Source of the DNA: BJGO01 sp039810885 | GTDB lineage: Bacteria > Bacteroidota > Bacteroidia > Chitinophagales > UBA10324 | Direction of reading: 5' to 3' | Length of the DNA stretch: 64,000 nucleotides | NCBI GenBank assembly: GCA_039810885.1 | Contig: JBDHXV010000002.1 | Location: forward strand, 58,109 to 122,108 | Shown here: piece after piece, positions 26,017 to 34,929 of the stretch | Position numbering within the stretch: the stretch's first letter is position 1 | Layout: each line of letters begins with the position of its first letter | Notes under the pieces: generated by a model | Told to the model about the DNA's origin: nothing | The model's input: the letters and a program-made list of their open reading frames with translations, nothing else | Database searches by the model: none | Made by a program: the position numbers and the translations under genes

Positions 26017-27696
26017 TTATTTAACCCACCAAGTTGCTGCCAACCATTTCCAGTTGATGAAAAATAATACGGCAAACGTAGCAAGGAACAGGAAGGTTAA
26101 AATGAGCGTGCCCGGAGCTTCAAAACCTTTGTGTTCTTTAGCTGCCGGTGCTAATGGCGAAATGGGCAATTGCATATCTTCAGGGCCATTTACTTTAGGT
26201 CCAAAGAACACCGAAATCACTACTTGCAACACCCAAATTAATGCTGCGATAAAGGCAAGTGATCCGCCAAGCATCATCAAGGTCCAGAAGAAATCTACAG
26301 AAGGGTTAAATGTATAGGTGAAGGGGCCGCCGCTAAATGTAGAATCCCAATGTCTGCGAGGCACACCCAGTTGACCTAAGGCGATCATAGAAACGGAAAG
26401 TATAGCGATGCCGAAAAAGAATAACCACGGTTGAATTTGCGCCAAGCGATAAGCAACGATTTTTCGACGGAAGATTAGCGGAATTAAATAGTACGTGATA
26501 CCCATAAATGTAAGTGTGGTTCCTATAACAACCGTACCTTTAAAGTGCCCCGGGATAGCAATCGTGTTGTGAACGATGATATTGGTTTGTTCCATCCCGA
26601 AGATTACACCTGTTGTACCACCGATAAATCCGAATCCGATACAAGCTAATACACACGAAGTAAATGCCGGGTTTGACCACGGCGCTTTTGCCAGCCACTC
26701 AAACATCCCTTTATTAAAGCCCCAGCGACGTTGTGCAGACTCTATAGAGCTCGGCACTGCAAAGGCATGGATCATTGATGCTAACACGGCTAAGTACATT
26801 GCATAAGAAGTATTCCAAACTTTCCAGGCAGAACTTGTTGCAGGGTCGGTGAGTAAGTGGTGTGCAGAGGCAAGGCAGATGAACAAAATATATAGGAAGA
26901 ATGCAAAGCGCGATACGCGTTCATTTACTGATGTTCCTCCAATAGCAAGGAACGTGGTGAGATACCAAATACTAACCATTGCCGATACGTTAATTTGCTG
27001 GGAAGAATGCCCTAAGCCCCACCAGATTAATTTATAAACTGCCGGATCAACGGCATCTATAATTCCTAAGGACCATAGGAACGTAGGGATATAAATGATG
27101 GCACCTGTTGCAAGTGTTATTACTGCGATGATAGCGGCAGCAACTAATCCGTAGGTAAAGAGTGGAAGGGTCTCTCCCACATTTCTATCTCGTTTTGCAT
27201 TTACAATGTTGGCAAAGAAAAGACCTACGCCTATGAGGGCTCCAACCGCAAAAAGGATAATACCTAAGTAATAGATGGGGTCTGCCTTTAATGGAACGTA
27301 AGAGGTTAACATCACATCGGCTTTTCCCATCAGGATCATCACGTCAGACAAAACCAATCCTGCTACCATAAGCACAAATGCAATCCAACCCATTATAGGT
27401 GAGCTGAACTTCTGGTTTAATACGACCGTTGAGCCAAAGTATAATCCTGCAATTTCAAAAAACACAATCCAATAAATAAGCGCATTCAATCCGTGAAATG
27501 TAGTGAGGCGGTAATACCATTCGGCATCTAATAAGTGTACCGGCTGGTAGCGGGTGAATACCAGCAGGATAGCGGCTACAATAGCCATGAGCAGTGAAAC
27601 CACTGCCATTACAGCGTTTAATCTGATAAACTTTTCGGCTTTCAGATCAACTTTAAACCCGGTTATATCGCATGTTCTAAACATAGTTGATTCCAT
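26017..27696 (-). CDS. Haem-copper superfamily catalytic subunit, NO-reductase-like (eNOR type suspected)
   Basis: A 559-residue membrane protein with about 13-14 helices. H68 (TTFHGL) is a low-spin haem ligand. The metal site has H230 in WWGLGHSSQQ and H279/H280 in ASAHHLLTDP. H384 in the HNTIAIPGHFKGTVV stretch would bind the active-site haem. Two changes stand out. The position of the oxidase cross-linked Tyr (H+4) is Gln234, and the usual HFH motif is H384-F-K386, so the second low-spin ligand is Lys. Loss of the Tyr argues for NO reduction rather than O2 reduction. From memory this matches the eNOR class related to B-type oxidases in Bacteroidota and Rhodothermus. A CuA-cytochrome c subunit and a SCO chaperone are its neighbours. 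Confidence 0.8.
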   Translation of the reverse strand: MESTMFRTCDITGFKVDLKAEKFIRLNAVMAVVSLLMAIVAAILLVFTRYQPVHLLDAEWYYRLTTFHGLNALIYWIVFFEIAGLYFGSTVVLNQKFSSPIMGWIAFVLMVAGLVLSDVMILMGKADVMLTSYVPLKADPIYYLGIILFAVGALIGVGLFFANIVNAKRDRNVGETLPLFTYGLVAAAIIAVITLATGAIIYIPTFLWSLGIIDAVDPAVYKLIWWGLGHSSQQINVSAMVSIWYLTTFLAIGGTSVNERVSRFAFFLYILFICLASAHHLLTDPATSSAWKVWNTSYAMYLAVLASMIHAFAVPSSIESAQRRWGFNKGMFEWLAKAPWSNPAFTSCVLACIGFGFIGGTTGVIFGMEQTNIIVHNTIAIPGHFKGTVVIGTTLTFMGITYYLIPLIFRRKIVAYRLAQIQPWLFFFGIAILSVSMIALGQLGVPRRHWDSTFSGGPFTYTFNPSVDFFWTLMMLGGSLAFIAALIWVLQVVISVFFGPKVNGPEDMQLPISPLAPAAKEHKGFEAPGTLILTFLFLATFAVLFFINWKWLAATWWVK

Positions 27697-28625
27697 TATT
27701 TAAGTGATTTAATGTAAGCGGTTATCTGCTTGATTTCATTCGGTGTAAGATTCATTTGTGCCATTGCTGTATTCTCGAATCCTACTACAATTTGCTTTTG
27801 CGGTTCATTTATTGAAGTCGTGATGTAGTCATCATCAACCGTTACTTCTTTTATTTTACCGTTTTCGTTTACTTTAACCTTGCTGCCATAAAGTTTATTT
27901 AATGCAGGGCCGATTAATGCTGTGCCATCTGTTTTGTGGCAGGCATTGCAGCCTTTTAAGTTAAATACCGTTTCGCCGCCTTTAATCAGTTGCTCCTCAG
28001 TCCAGCCGGAGATATCTTCAGTTACATTCGTTTCTGAATCGCCGGGACGAACGGTGCTGAGTTTATCGTATCCGTACTTTGCTAAATCTTCGTCACTGTC
28101 AATGACAAGAATTTTTCCAATCATCGTATGATGACCTATACCGCAATATTCATTGCATAGTATTTTAGCTTCACCTAATTGTGTTGGTTTAAATTTCAAT
28201 ACGTAATCGTAATCAGGATAAACCTGAAAGTTCATGTTAGAAGGTTGCAATGAAAAACCATGCAGTAAATCTTTTGATGAGATGTGCAGATTGTACCACT
28301 CATCTTTTTTCAAAATAAGCACGGGCGACCAACGCCACATCTGTGCCATCAGAATTACATCACTGCCTGGCTCCGGTTTAACTACCGGAATGCCATTATC
28401 CATGCCAAGCATATTTTTCTTTACATAAGCATCGTGTAATTGTGCAAATTCAATAGGGTTTGTTTTATAGGTGGTATTCGATGGATTTTGGCGACCTACA
28501 ACGTGCCACATCACCATCCAAACAAAGAGAAAAACGCAAACGAAAAACGAGATCACAATCCACATGCGCTCATCTTTTGATACTTTTTTCTGAAACCACC
28601 CTTCTTGTGGGGCTATTAGACTCAT
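27696..28625 (-). CDS. CuA subunit II fused to cytochrome c
   Basis: A 309-residue subunit. A single N-terminal helix (about 21-41) anchors it. The cupredoxin domain carries a complete CuA site: H122, then C157, C161, H165 and M168 in CNEYCGIGHHTM. After about residue 205 a cytochrome c domain follows with C226, C229 and H230 (GCNACHK), and a Met ligand probably in TAMAQMNLTP. It would pass electrons from periplasmic cytochrome to the catalytic subunit, whose gene starts on the last base of this one. Confidence 0.92.
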   Translation of the reverse strand: MSLIAPQEGWFQKKVSKDERMWIVISFFVCVFLFVWMVMWHVVGRQNPSNTTYKTNPIEFAQLHDAYVKKNMLGMDNGIPVVKPEPGSDVILMAQMWRWSPVLILKKDEWYNLHISSKDLLHGFSLQPSNMNFQVYPDYDYVLKFKPTQLGEAKILCNEYCGIGHHTMIGKILVIDSDEDLAKYGYDKLSTVRPGDSETNVTEDISGWTEEQLIKGGETVFNLKGCNACHKTDGTALIGPALNKLYGSKVKVNENGKIKEVTVDDDYITTSINEPQKQIVVGFENTAMAQMNLTPNEIKQITAYIKSLK

Positions 28626-28643
28626 AACTAAAGGGGTTTAATG

Positions 28644-28826
28644 TTATTTAAGAATTGATTGTTTCACCGCTTCCGGTATGTTGGGAACTGTTGCGATCTC
28701 CATAACACCCCAGATGAGGTAGAAGACAGCATAGATTGTTACTCCGAGAAACAGGAGTAGCATGACATCGTCCATTACAACTTGTAAGGCTGATGCGCGT
28801 TTAGGTTGGGATTCTTGTTCACTCAT
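28644..28826 (-). CDS. Single-helix small subunit of the haem-copper enzyme
   Basis: A 60-residue protein with one membrane helix at about 21-44 (VMLLLFLGVTIYAVFYLIWG). Small one-helix subunits of this kind accompany B-type haem-copper enzymes, where they cap the catalytic subunit. It is the first gene of the operon, 18 bp before the CuA subunit gene. The assignment rests on position and topology; the sequence itself has no diagnostic residues. Confidence 0.72.
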   Translation of the reverse strand: MSEQESQPKRASALQVVMDDVMLLLFLGVTIYAVFYLIWGVMEIATVPNIPEAVKQSILK

Positions 28827-28882
28827 ATTTTAGTTGTTTTTGTAGTTTTTTAAATCATGAATTTATTTAAACTATTAGGAAA

Positions 28883-28890
28883 CAAGGTTA
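28883..28890 (-). promoter_or_regulatory. Probable -7 element of the NO-reductase operon
   Basis: On the minus strand this reads TAACCTTG, one mismatch from TAnnTTTG. It lies 57 bp upstream of the first start codon and 22 bp downstream of the palindrome at 28913-28926. That is nearly the same spacing as at the benzoyl-CoA reductase promoter. Confidence 0.45.
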
Positions 28891-28900
28891 GAGTGAGTTA

Positions 28901-28937
28901 TCACAATAAAATATGATTTCAGTCATATTCATTGTGA
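28901..28937. promoter_or_regulatory. Nested palindrome with a Crp/Fnr-type core (28913-28926) before the NO-reductase operon
   Basis: The core ATGATTTCAGTCAT at 28913-28926 is a 14-bp inverted repeat (ATGA-N6-TCAT) of Crp/Fnr geometry. It is enclosed by longer arms, TCACAAT at 28901-28907 and ATTGTGA at 28931-28937. The core shares its right half AGTCAT with the site at 46085. It is centred about 42 bp upstream of the predicted transcription start, the class II activator position. Confidence 0.55.
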
Positions 28938-28993
28938 GTGAATAATGAAAAATAGATTTGTAGATAAATCGAGTGCCTGTGAATTAAAGAAAG

Positions 28994-30994
28994 TTATTTG
29001 CCTTCAAACAGAACACTCTTTCCAATAGAAGATAGTCCGAGCAATGCATCGGAGGTTGAAAATATGGTTACGAGTTCTTTTAATTCAGAATCATTTCCAT
29101 TCTGTTCGTGTATTAATCGTTCAGCAATTTTTAATGCCACCGGTGCTTTACGACTTATTGTTTTGCAAATCTTTTCAGATTCTTCTTTAGACAGGTTAGA
29201 ATCTTCACACTTTTGCATTAAGAAGTTTTCGATTGAATTTTTTTCAAAAAATTGTTCAACAGATTTCCACTTGTCCGATAACGATTTCTTTTCAAGTTGA
29301 GGTAATGGCAAGTCTCCACTTAATACTGCAAACATCTCTTCGGCTGTGATGATGCCGTCTATTAAGCCTATCTCAGCAGCATCAACAGCTTGTAACATCT
29401 TTCCTGTAAGAATTAAATATTTGGCTAAATTTTTTCCTATTCTTTTTGCTGAACGCTGTGTTCCGCCGAGCCCGGGATAAATTCCTATACCTGTTTCCGG
29501 AAATGCCATTGTTGATTTAGGCACAGCAAGAATGATATCTGCACACAGAGCCAATTCGAGTCCGCCGCCTAATGCCATACCGTTTAGTATTGCCACTACT
29601 GTTTTCTCCGATTTATCTATTTTTTCAAAAACAGATTGACCATAACTCGTAAAGTCCACAATATTTTGAAGCGAGTTATTCTTGATATGCTTTACAAAAA
29701 ATTTAATGTCAGCCCCTGCAACGAATGCTTTCCCGCTACCGGTAATAAAAATAGTTTGTATAGTTGGATCCGCTTCTGCTTGTGAAAATTTTTCATCTAA
29801 CTGCTTTACTACTTCTTCGTTCAGTGCATTCAGATCTTCCGGACGATTCATTGTAATAATTGCATTGCCTCCTGCTTTTTCTAACACAACATAATCCATC
29901 TTCCATTCGGTTGAAGATACTTGTGGTATTGCCTCTTTATACAATCCGGCATAAGCTTCTACTAATCTTTTTGTTTCTGTTTCACCTAATTGTGTCATTA
30001 AATCAACCGGGCCTTTTCTCCACTTTAATCCAATCTTAGAGCCTTTATTCAAGTCAATGGCACTGCATACTTTTTCATTTAAAAGTTGGGAGCACACAAA
30101 GAATACACAGCCGAGCATTCGTTCTGCAATTTGTTTTTCAATATCGGGGCTAACCGTGCTTTTGCTTATGTCGCCGATAATCCAGTTTTCTTTTTTTTCG
30201 ACTTGTTTGATAAGCGTTTCTGATACTTGATAAGAAGGGCCGAATGTCTCTAAGGTGCGTTGTGCGTGCATTGCAATAGGAACACCTGTTGCGTTCATTA
30301 ATGCAAAGGGACCCATTCCGATTCCGAATGTTTTCATACATACGGCATCTATTATCTCTGTTGTGGCAATTCCTTCGCCTAAGAGTTTTGCAGATTCGTT
30401 TAACCAGGGTACAAAGAATCTGTTTATTGCAAAGCCATATACATCTTTAGTGTAGATGGGATCTTTTCCGGATAAGATGGAAAAGCGGTAAGCTGCTTTA
30501 GTCGTTTCATCAGAAGTTTGAGTTCCGGGTATTATTTCTACCAAACGGTTTTTTGCGGCGTGATAGAAATAATGTAATCCGATAAATCGTGTAGGATTCT
30601 TAACCGATGCAGCAAGCTCTGTAACAGAGAAGGAGGATGTATTCGTAGCAAGAATAGTGTCAGATGGGACAATATCGGAGAGCGATCTGAACAGATCGGA
30701 TTTAGCATTAAAATCTTCGAAGATGGCTTCGATTACAATGTCGCACCCCGCTAAATCTTTCAGCACATCTGTTCCTTTCAAATTAGAGAGGCAAGTGTCA
30801 ACCTGTTGTGGTGAAAAAACTTTTTTTTCTATGCCTTCGTGCAACATTGCTTTTATGCCGCTCAAGCCTTTTTCTACAAAACGCATTTCCCTGTCTGCAA
30901 GAATAACTTTAAAGCCTTCTTGTGCGAATTTTTGAGCCAATGCTGCTCCCATTGTGCCGGCACCAACAACGCCAACCGTTTTTATTATTTTCAT
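28994..30994 (-). CDS. 3-hydroxyacyl-CoA dehydrogenase / enoyl-CoA hydratase fusion
   Basis: A 666-residue bifunctional enzyme with the dehydrogenase first. The NAD site GVVGAGTMGAALA is at residues 7-19, followed by NTSSFSVTELAASVKNPTRF and IGLHYFYHA, typical of HADH. From about residue 372 an enoyl-CoA hydratase domain follows, with AFVAGADIKFF and LNGMALGGGLELALCADI; the two catalytic glutamates are in GGGLELA and FPETGIGIYPG. It would oxidise 3-hydroxypimelyl-CoA-type intermediates after ring opening, or serve general beta-oxidation. The gene overlaps dch by 4 bp and is the last of the benzoyl-CoA operon. The domain order differs from FadB, in which the hydratase comes first. Confidence 0.9.
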   Translation of the reverse strand: MKIIKTVGVVGAGTMGAALAQKFAQEGFKVILADREMRFVEKGLSGIKAMLHEGIEKKVFSPQQVDTCLSNLKGTDVLKDLAGCDIVIEAIFEDFNAKSDLFRSLSDIVPSDTILATNTSSFSVTELAASVKNPTRFIGLHYFYHAAKNRLVEIIPGTQTSDETTKAAYRFSILSGKDPIYTKDVYGFAINRFFVPWLNESAKLLGEGIATTEIIDAVCMKTFGIGMGPFALMNATGVPIAMHAQRTLETFGPSYQVSETLIKQVEKKENWIIGDISKSTVSPDIEKQIAERMLGCVFFVCSQLLNEKVCSAIDLNKGSKIGLKWRKGPVDLMTQLGETETKRLVEAYAGLYKEAIPQVSSTEWKMDYVVLEKAGGNAIITMNRPEDLNALNEEVVKQLDEKFSQAEADPTIQTIFITGSGKAFVAGADIKFFVKHIKNNSLQNIVDFTSYGQSVFEKIDKSEKTVVAILNGMALGGGLELALCADIILAVPKSTMAFPETGIGIYPGLGGTQRSAKRIGKNLAKYLILTGKMLQAVDAAEIGLIDGIITAEEMFAVLSGDLPLPQLEKKSLSDKWKSVEQFFEKNSIENFLMQKCEDSNLSKEESEKICKTISRKAPVALKIAERLIHEQNGNDSELKELVTIFSTSDALLGLSSIGKSVLFEGK

Positions 30995-31779
30995 TTCGTT
31001 AGTTCCTTATTGTTTTCCCAAACGGGTTTTCTTTTTTCGAGAAATGCGTTAATTCCCTCATTCGCATCGTATGTTTCCATTAACTGTTTTACATAAAGTG
31101 TTTCTAATTGTGGGAGAAAATTAGAAAGGATATGATTGAATTTTGCCCGGGTGGCTTTAACGCCGAAGCGGAGTGAAGAGGCACTCTTTGGAATGATATA
31201 GGTTTCAATCCATTTCATAAATTCAGTATCAAGCGTGGTTCGGTCTGCATAAACTTCATTCACAAATCCAAGTGACTTCGCTTCGTAGGCAGATATTATT
31301 TTTCCGGTGAGCAACAAATCTTCTGCCTTGGCTAACCCTATTTTCTCAGGGAGTATAATGGAAGCCGGAGGTGGAAAAACGCCCAGTACAATTTCAGGTT
31401 GACCGAACTTAGCGCTTTGATCTGCAAAAATGAAGTTACACATAATGGCAAGTTCCATTCCGCCGCCAAGACATTGCCCGCTCACAATTGCAGCGGTGGG
31501 TATAGCTAAATCTCTGATCGTAAAAAACAATTTATGAAAGCCTTTTATCATTGCTTCAGCAAACTCTTTTTGATGTTCTTCAACACTGGCTCCAAAGGAA
31601 AAATGTTTTCCGGCACCTTCAATTACAACGAGTTTTAGGCAGGTGTTGCTTTTGTAGCTGTCTAATTGTTCTTGTAACTCTTCCATCATAATATGGTCGA
31701 GCACATTACCTTTTCCATCGTTAAGTATAAGGTGTGCTACCGTGTTATCGTGGGAGTAACTTATGTTTATTTTAGTCAT
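30991..31779 (-). CDS. dch: Cyclohexa-1,5-diene-1-carbonyl-CoA hydratase
   Basis: A 262-residue crotonase-family protein. The patterns GKGNVLDHIMMEELQEQL, GKHFSFGASVEEHQKEFAEA, GQCLGGGMELAIMCNFIFAD and FGQPEIVLGVFPPPASIILP are those of the dienoyl-CoA hydratase of the Thauera/Rhodopseudomonas-type benzoyl-CoA pathway. It adds water to the diene made by benzoyl-CoA reductase to give 6-hydroxycyclohex-1-ene-1-carbonyl-CoA. The end ANEGINAFLEKRKPVW is also typical. It overlaps oah and the HADH/ECH gene by 4 bp on each side. Confidence 0.92.
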   Translation of the reverse strand: MTKINISYSHDNTVAHLILNDGKGNVLDHIMMEELQEQLDSYKSNTCLKLVVIEGAGKHFSFGASVEEHQKEFAEAMIKGFHKLFFTIRDLAIPTAAIVSGQCLGGGMELAIMCNFIFADQSAKFGQPEIVLGVFPPPASIILPEKIGLAKAEDLLLTGKIISAYEAKSLGFVNEVYADRTTLDTEFMKWIETYIIPKSASSLRFGVKATRAKFNHILSNFLPQLETLYVKQLMETYDANEGINAFLEKRKPVWENNKELTK

Positions 31780-32876
31780 ACTTTTTCTTTTTGAAATTGT
31801 GGTGAAATCAATTGATGCATTTCCTCATTCCATTCTTTTCCCGCAGCAAGTAATTGACGCAACTTGATGAAATCCACTTCGCGATTGTCTTTCGTCCCTT
31901 CATTAAACGCTCTGAATCCTGCTTTTGCTTCGGTCATCATATTTAATGCAAGCCATTCGCGGCTGGATTCTTTATTCTTATCCCAGTGTTCCAGTTTGAA
32001 TTTGCGCACTTCCGAAATGGTTTTGTTTGTACAATTAGGGAAAGTGTGCAACAACTTTGTACAAAGTTTGTTTACAGCTTTATCCAACAAACTCAGATCC
32101 GTTTCGGCAGTTGCAATCAGTTCTTTCGCTTTCTTTAACTCATCTCCTGTTTTGGGTGAGCCGAAAACAATTTTTCCATATTCGTCAAATACTTTATCTG
32201 TTACTACCATTGGGTTTGCAATAAACTGCCCATTCACTTTCAGGACCGGAACGATCTCACTAATGATACCATAATAATAGGCTTGATGTGCGCTGAACGG
32301 CTCACACAGGGTGAGTGAACCCATTGCGCGCTCAATGCCCATATACAAAGGAAGAAAGTCTGTAGCACCGCCAATGGGCGCACTGCCGTGCTTCGGGCCT
32401 GCCTGTCCAAACCGGGCCATATCTGAGGCTACTGAGAAATCGCAAGCCATTCCAATTTCCTGCCCGCCGCCGATGCGCATTCCATTTACCCGGCAAACCA
32501 CCGGTTTCTCACATTTCAGAATCGCACTCACCATATCGTTAAACAAACGCATATATTGTGAGTATTCCTGAGGATTGCCGGAATAATATTCGGCATACTC
32601 TTTTGTGTTCCCGCCCGTGCAAAATGCTTTATCGCCAACCGCCGTAAATACCACTGCCACCACGCTGCGATCGTTTGACGCTTCGCCAAAGGCAAGTATA
32701 ATTTCTTTAACTGCCGAAGTGGTATAAGAATTAAATTGCTTTGGATTGTTGAGCCATATCCACGCATTGAAAAGTCCCTCTACTTCTGAGCCATCATTAT
32801 TCAGGCAAGGGCGCTTTTCAAATAGGATTTCTTTATAATCGCTCTGTACGATGTTGTGATTTTTTAACTCAGTCAT
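31776..32876 (-). CDS. oah: 6-oxocyclohex-1-ene-1-carbonyl-CoA hydrolase (ring opening)
   Basis: A 366-residue crotonase-family hydrolase. Telling stretches are AWIWLNNPKQFNSYTT, FCTGGNTKEYAEYYSGNPQE, RVNGMRIGGGQEIGMACDFS and FGQAGPKHGSAPIGGATDFL, all typical of Oah. It hydrates and opens the ring to give 3-hydroxypimelyl-CoA, the last step of the ring part of the pathway. The length fits known Oah proteins (about 375). It overlaps dch by 4 bp and is 3 bp from the T9SS protein gene upstream. Confidence 0.94.
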   Translation of the reverse strand: MTELKNHNIVQSDYKEILFEKRPCLNNDGSEVEGLFNAWIWLNNPKQFNSYTTSAVKEIILAFGEASNDRSVVAVVFTAVGDKAFCTGGNTKEYAEYYSGNPQEYSQYMRLFNDMVSAILKCEKPVVCRVNGMRIGGGQEIGMACDFSVASDMARFGQAGPKHGSAPIGGATDFLPLYMGIERAMGSLTLCEPFSAHQAYYYGIISEIVPVLKVNGQFIANPMVVTDKVFDEYGKIVFGSPKTGDELKKAKELIATAETDLSLLDKAVNKLCTKLLHTFPNCTNKTISEVRKFKLEHWDKNKESSREWLALNMMTEAKAGFRAFNEGTKDNREVDFIKLRQLLAAGKEWNEEMHQLISPQFQKEKV

Positions 32877-32879
32877 AGC

Positions 32880-33851
32880 TTATCTTGTAATTTGAATTTT
32901 TTTAGTGAACATTCCTGCTTCTGAATAGACGGTTAAAAAGTAAATGCCGTCAGGTATGTTTAAGGTAATCTGCTTGTGGATATGGGTTTCCGAGTTCGTT
33001 CCTTCTGATTGATATACTTTTTCGCCCAACAAATTGTGTACTTCAATTTTGTATTTATCTATAGTTCTGTCCGTTAAAGCATCGAACTGAAAATTTCCGT
33101 TTGTGGGATTGGGAAAAACAGAAGCAGTTGTCGAGAGGTCTTCCACATCGGACACACCGGTGAGGTAGCTTACACTCATATCATCTACTAACAAAGTGCT
33201 TCCCGGAACCGGATTGTGGTCTAATGAAGAAGAACTTATCAGGATAAATAAGGAATCGGGCGTTTGAAAGTCAATATAGTTAAATTGAATGGTTGCCATC
33301 TGCCAGGTGGGTCCTGTTGGTGTAAACAATTTTACCGATCCTCCGCCTTGAGGAGCCATATTCTTCACTAATAATGCGCGGCACTCTGCGGTGTCATTAC
33401 CCTGAGGGTAATACTGGTACCAAAAACTAAGTGTTGCAATCTTTTGATTAAAGGGAATGCCGGGTTTATAACTGCCCGGTGGGGTTTCATTTGTTGTACC
33501 CGTAAATAATATTCCCAGAGTGTCTAAATAGTTATGTCCGATAAAAGGTACTCCCCAAGGGGCATTCATTGAATGTGATGTTGGTGTATAAACTACGGAT
33601 TTAATTTTTACCGAATAAGAGCCGGAGTGTGCCGTATCGCACCGAAACACGGAGACAGGACTGCTGCCAAGCACAGAGGCATTAAACATATTGTAACTCC
33701 ACCATCCGTTGGAATTGTTGCCTGAGTTAGGATTCATAGCCGGCGGGGCTATTAGGTCTTGCGACCAAGTTTCAAAATCGGGGTTGATTAACTGTGCGTG
33801 TAGTGTAGTTGCAAATGCAAGTGTGAGCAGAAGCGATAAAGTTTTTTTCAT
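32880..33851 (-). CDS. Secreted protein with T9SS type A sorting domain
   Basis: A 323-residue protein. The ATG at 33851 gives a signal peptide (KKTLSLLLTLAFATTLHAQ); a longer frame to 33932 is not signal-like. The body looks like a carbohydrate-binding or PCMD-type beta sandwich, with LINPDFETWSQDL near the start and STLLVDDMSVSYL later. The C-terminal 80 residues form the T9SS type A sorting signal: VFPNPTNGNFQF, VHNLLGEKVYQ, and IPDGIYFLTVYSE followed by a basic end. It sits between had and oah within the benzoyl-CoA operon, which is unexpected for a secreted protein. Confidence 0.85.
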   Translation of the reverse strand: MKKTLSLLLTLAFATTLHAQLINPDFETWSQDLIAPPAMNPNSGNNSNGWWSYNMFNASVLGSSPVSVFRCDTAHSGSYSVKIKSVVYTPTSHSMNAPWGVPFIGHNYLDTLGILFTGTTNETPPGSYKPGIPFNQKIATLSFWYQYYPQGNDTAECRALLVKNMAPQGGGSVKLFTPTGPTWQMATIQFNYIDFQTPDSLFILISSSSLDHNPVPGSTLLVDDMSVSYLTGVSDVEDLSTTASVFPNPTNGNFQFDALTDRTIDKYKIEVHNLLGEKVYQSEGTNSETHIHKQITLNIPDGIYFLTVYSEAGMFTKKIQITR

Positions 33852-33861
33852 AATTTCTATT

Positions 33862-34929
33862 TTAATTGAAGTCGGGTACGAGCACCGAGCGTTTTGTATA
33901 TTTATGTTCCAATGTATTTTTAAATACTTCATTGATTTTACTCATAGGAAATGTTTGTACAAACTGAGCAATGTTAAGTTTGTCTTTTGCTATAAGGTCT
34001 AACACTTCGGGATAGAGCTCTGCTCTGCAACCCCAGGTGCCTATGAGTTTGGCATCAAACGCCATAAGATTACTCAGGCGCACCTCCACTTTATCCATTG
34101 TGAAACCCACAATGGAGAGGGTGGAAGCAAAAGTGAGCAGATTGAATGCAAGATCTTGCCCTGCTTTGGTTCCGCTAATCTCAAATATCTTCCATCCGAA
34201 TTTTGGTGCTTTTATTTCTTTCGCCCATTCTTTCACCTTCTCTTTAATAGTTTTTGTATCAAGCCCTTTGATGTTTATGACTGCATCTACTCCGTTTGTT
34301 TTTGCTGCTTCAAGCTTTTCATCATTAATATCTAAGGCTATTACTTTGGCGCCAAAGATTTTTGCGATGAGCGCTCCATAAACACCAACGCCGCCAACAC
34401 CAATAACAATGGCGAGGTCGCCTGCTTCCAATTCGGATTTCTTAACGACCTGATAAGGTGTAGAAATAGCATCTGCGATAACCGCTAACTGCTCGAGAGG
34501 ATATTTCTTCAGTATGGCTTCAGATACTTCGCACAAGAATTTTGATGGCACTTTGATATGCGAGGCAAAGCCTCCGTGAAAATCATTTCCCGGCATAAGT
34601 TGGTTTCTGCAAATGTTACTTCTTCCCTTTTTACAAAACTCACATTCCCCGCAAGGTAACACAGCCGGAATAATCACTTTCTTGTTAAGCCACTTGCTGT
34701 CGCCTGCTATAACGGTTCCTGAAATTTCGTGACCAAGTGTTAGAGGCAGTGCTTGTTTTGTCTGAACACCCGAATGCCAGAAGCTTAAATCGGTATGACA
34801 CACGCCGCAGCCTGCGACTTGAACCAGTACCTCACCTTCATTCAGTTCAGGATAATTCTCTTCAGCGAGTTTGAACTCTTTGTTGAGTTCAACCATCTGC
34901 CATTGATATATTTTACTATTCGTACTCAT
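33862..34929 (-). CDS. had: 6-hydroxycyclohex-1-ene-1-carbonyl-CoA dehydrogenase
   Basis: A 355-residue zinc alcohol dehydrogenase. The catalytic zinc region is GCGVCHTDLSFWHSGVQT with LGHEISGTV. The structural zinc loop is CGECEFCKKGRSNIC. The NAD site is GVGGVGVYGALIAK. VQTKQALPLTLGHE and the length match Had of the benzoyl-CoA pathway, which oxidises the Dch product to 6-oxocyclohex-1-ene-1-carbonyl-CoA. It overlaps the thiolase gene by 4 bp. Other zinc dehydrogenases are possible on sequence alone, but dch and oah nearby make Had the best call. Confidence 0.9.
   Translation of the reverse strand: MSTNSKIYQWQMVELNKEFKLAEENYPELNEGEVLVQVAGCGVCHTDLSFWHSGVQTKQALPLTLGHEISGTVIAGDSKWLNKKVIIPAVLPCGECEFCKKGRSNICRNQLMPGNDFHGGFASHIKVPSKFLCEVSEAILKKYPLEQLAVIADAISTPYQVVKKSELEAGDLAIVIGVGGVGVYGALIAKIFGAKVIALDINDEKLEAAKTNGVDAVINIKGLDTKTIKEKVKEWAKEIKAPKFGWKIFEISGTKAGQDLAFNLLTFASTLSIVGFTMDKVEVRLSNLMAFDAKLIGTWGCRAELYPEVLDLIAKDKLNIAQFVQTFPMSKINEVFKNTLEHKYTKRSVLVPDFN

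Noticed and set aside
26017..28826. Ordinary B-type cytochrome c oxidase
   Set aside because: The Tyr at H+4 is Gln and the HFH haem motif is HFK; NO reduction is more likely, although O2 reduction is not excluded.
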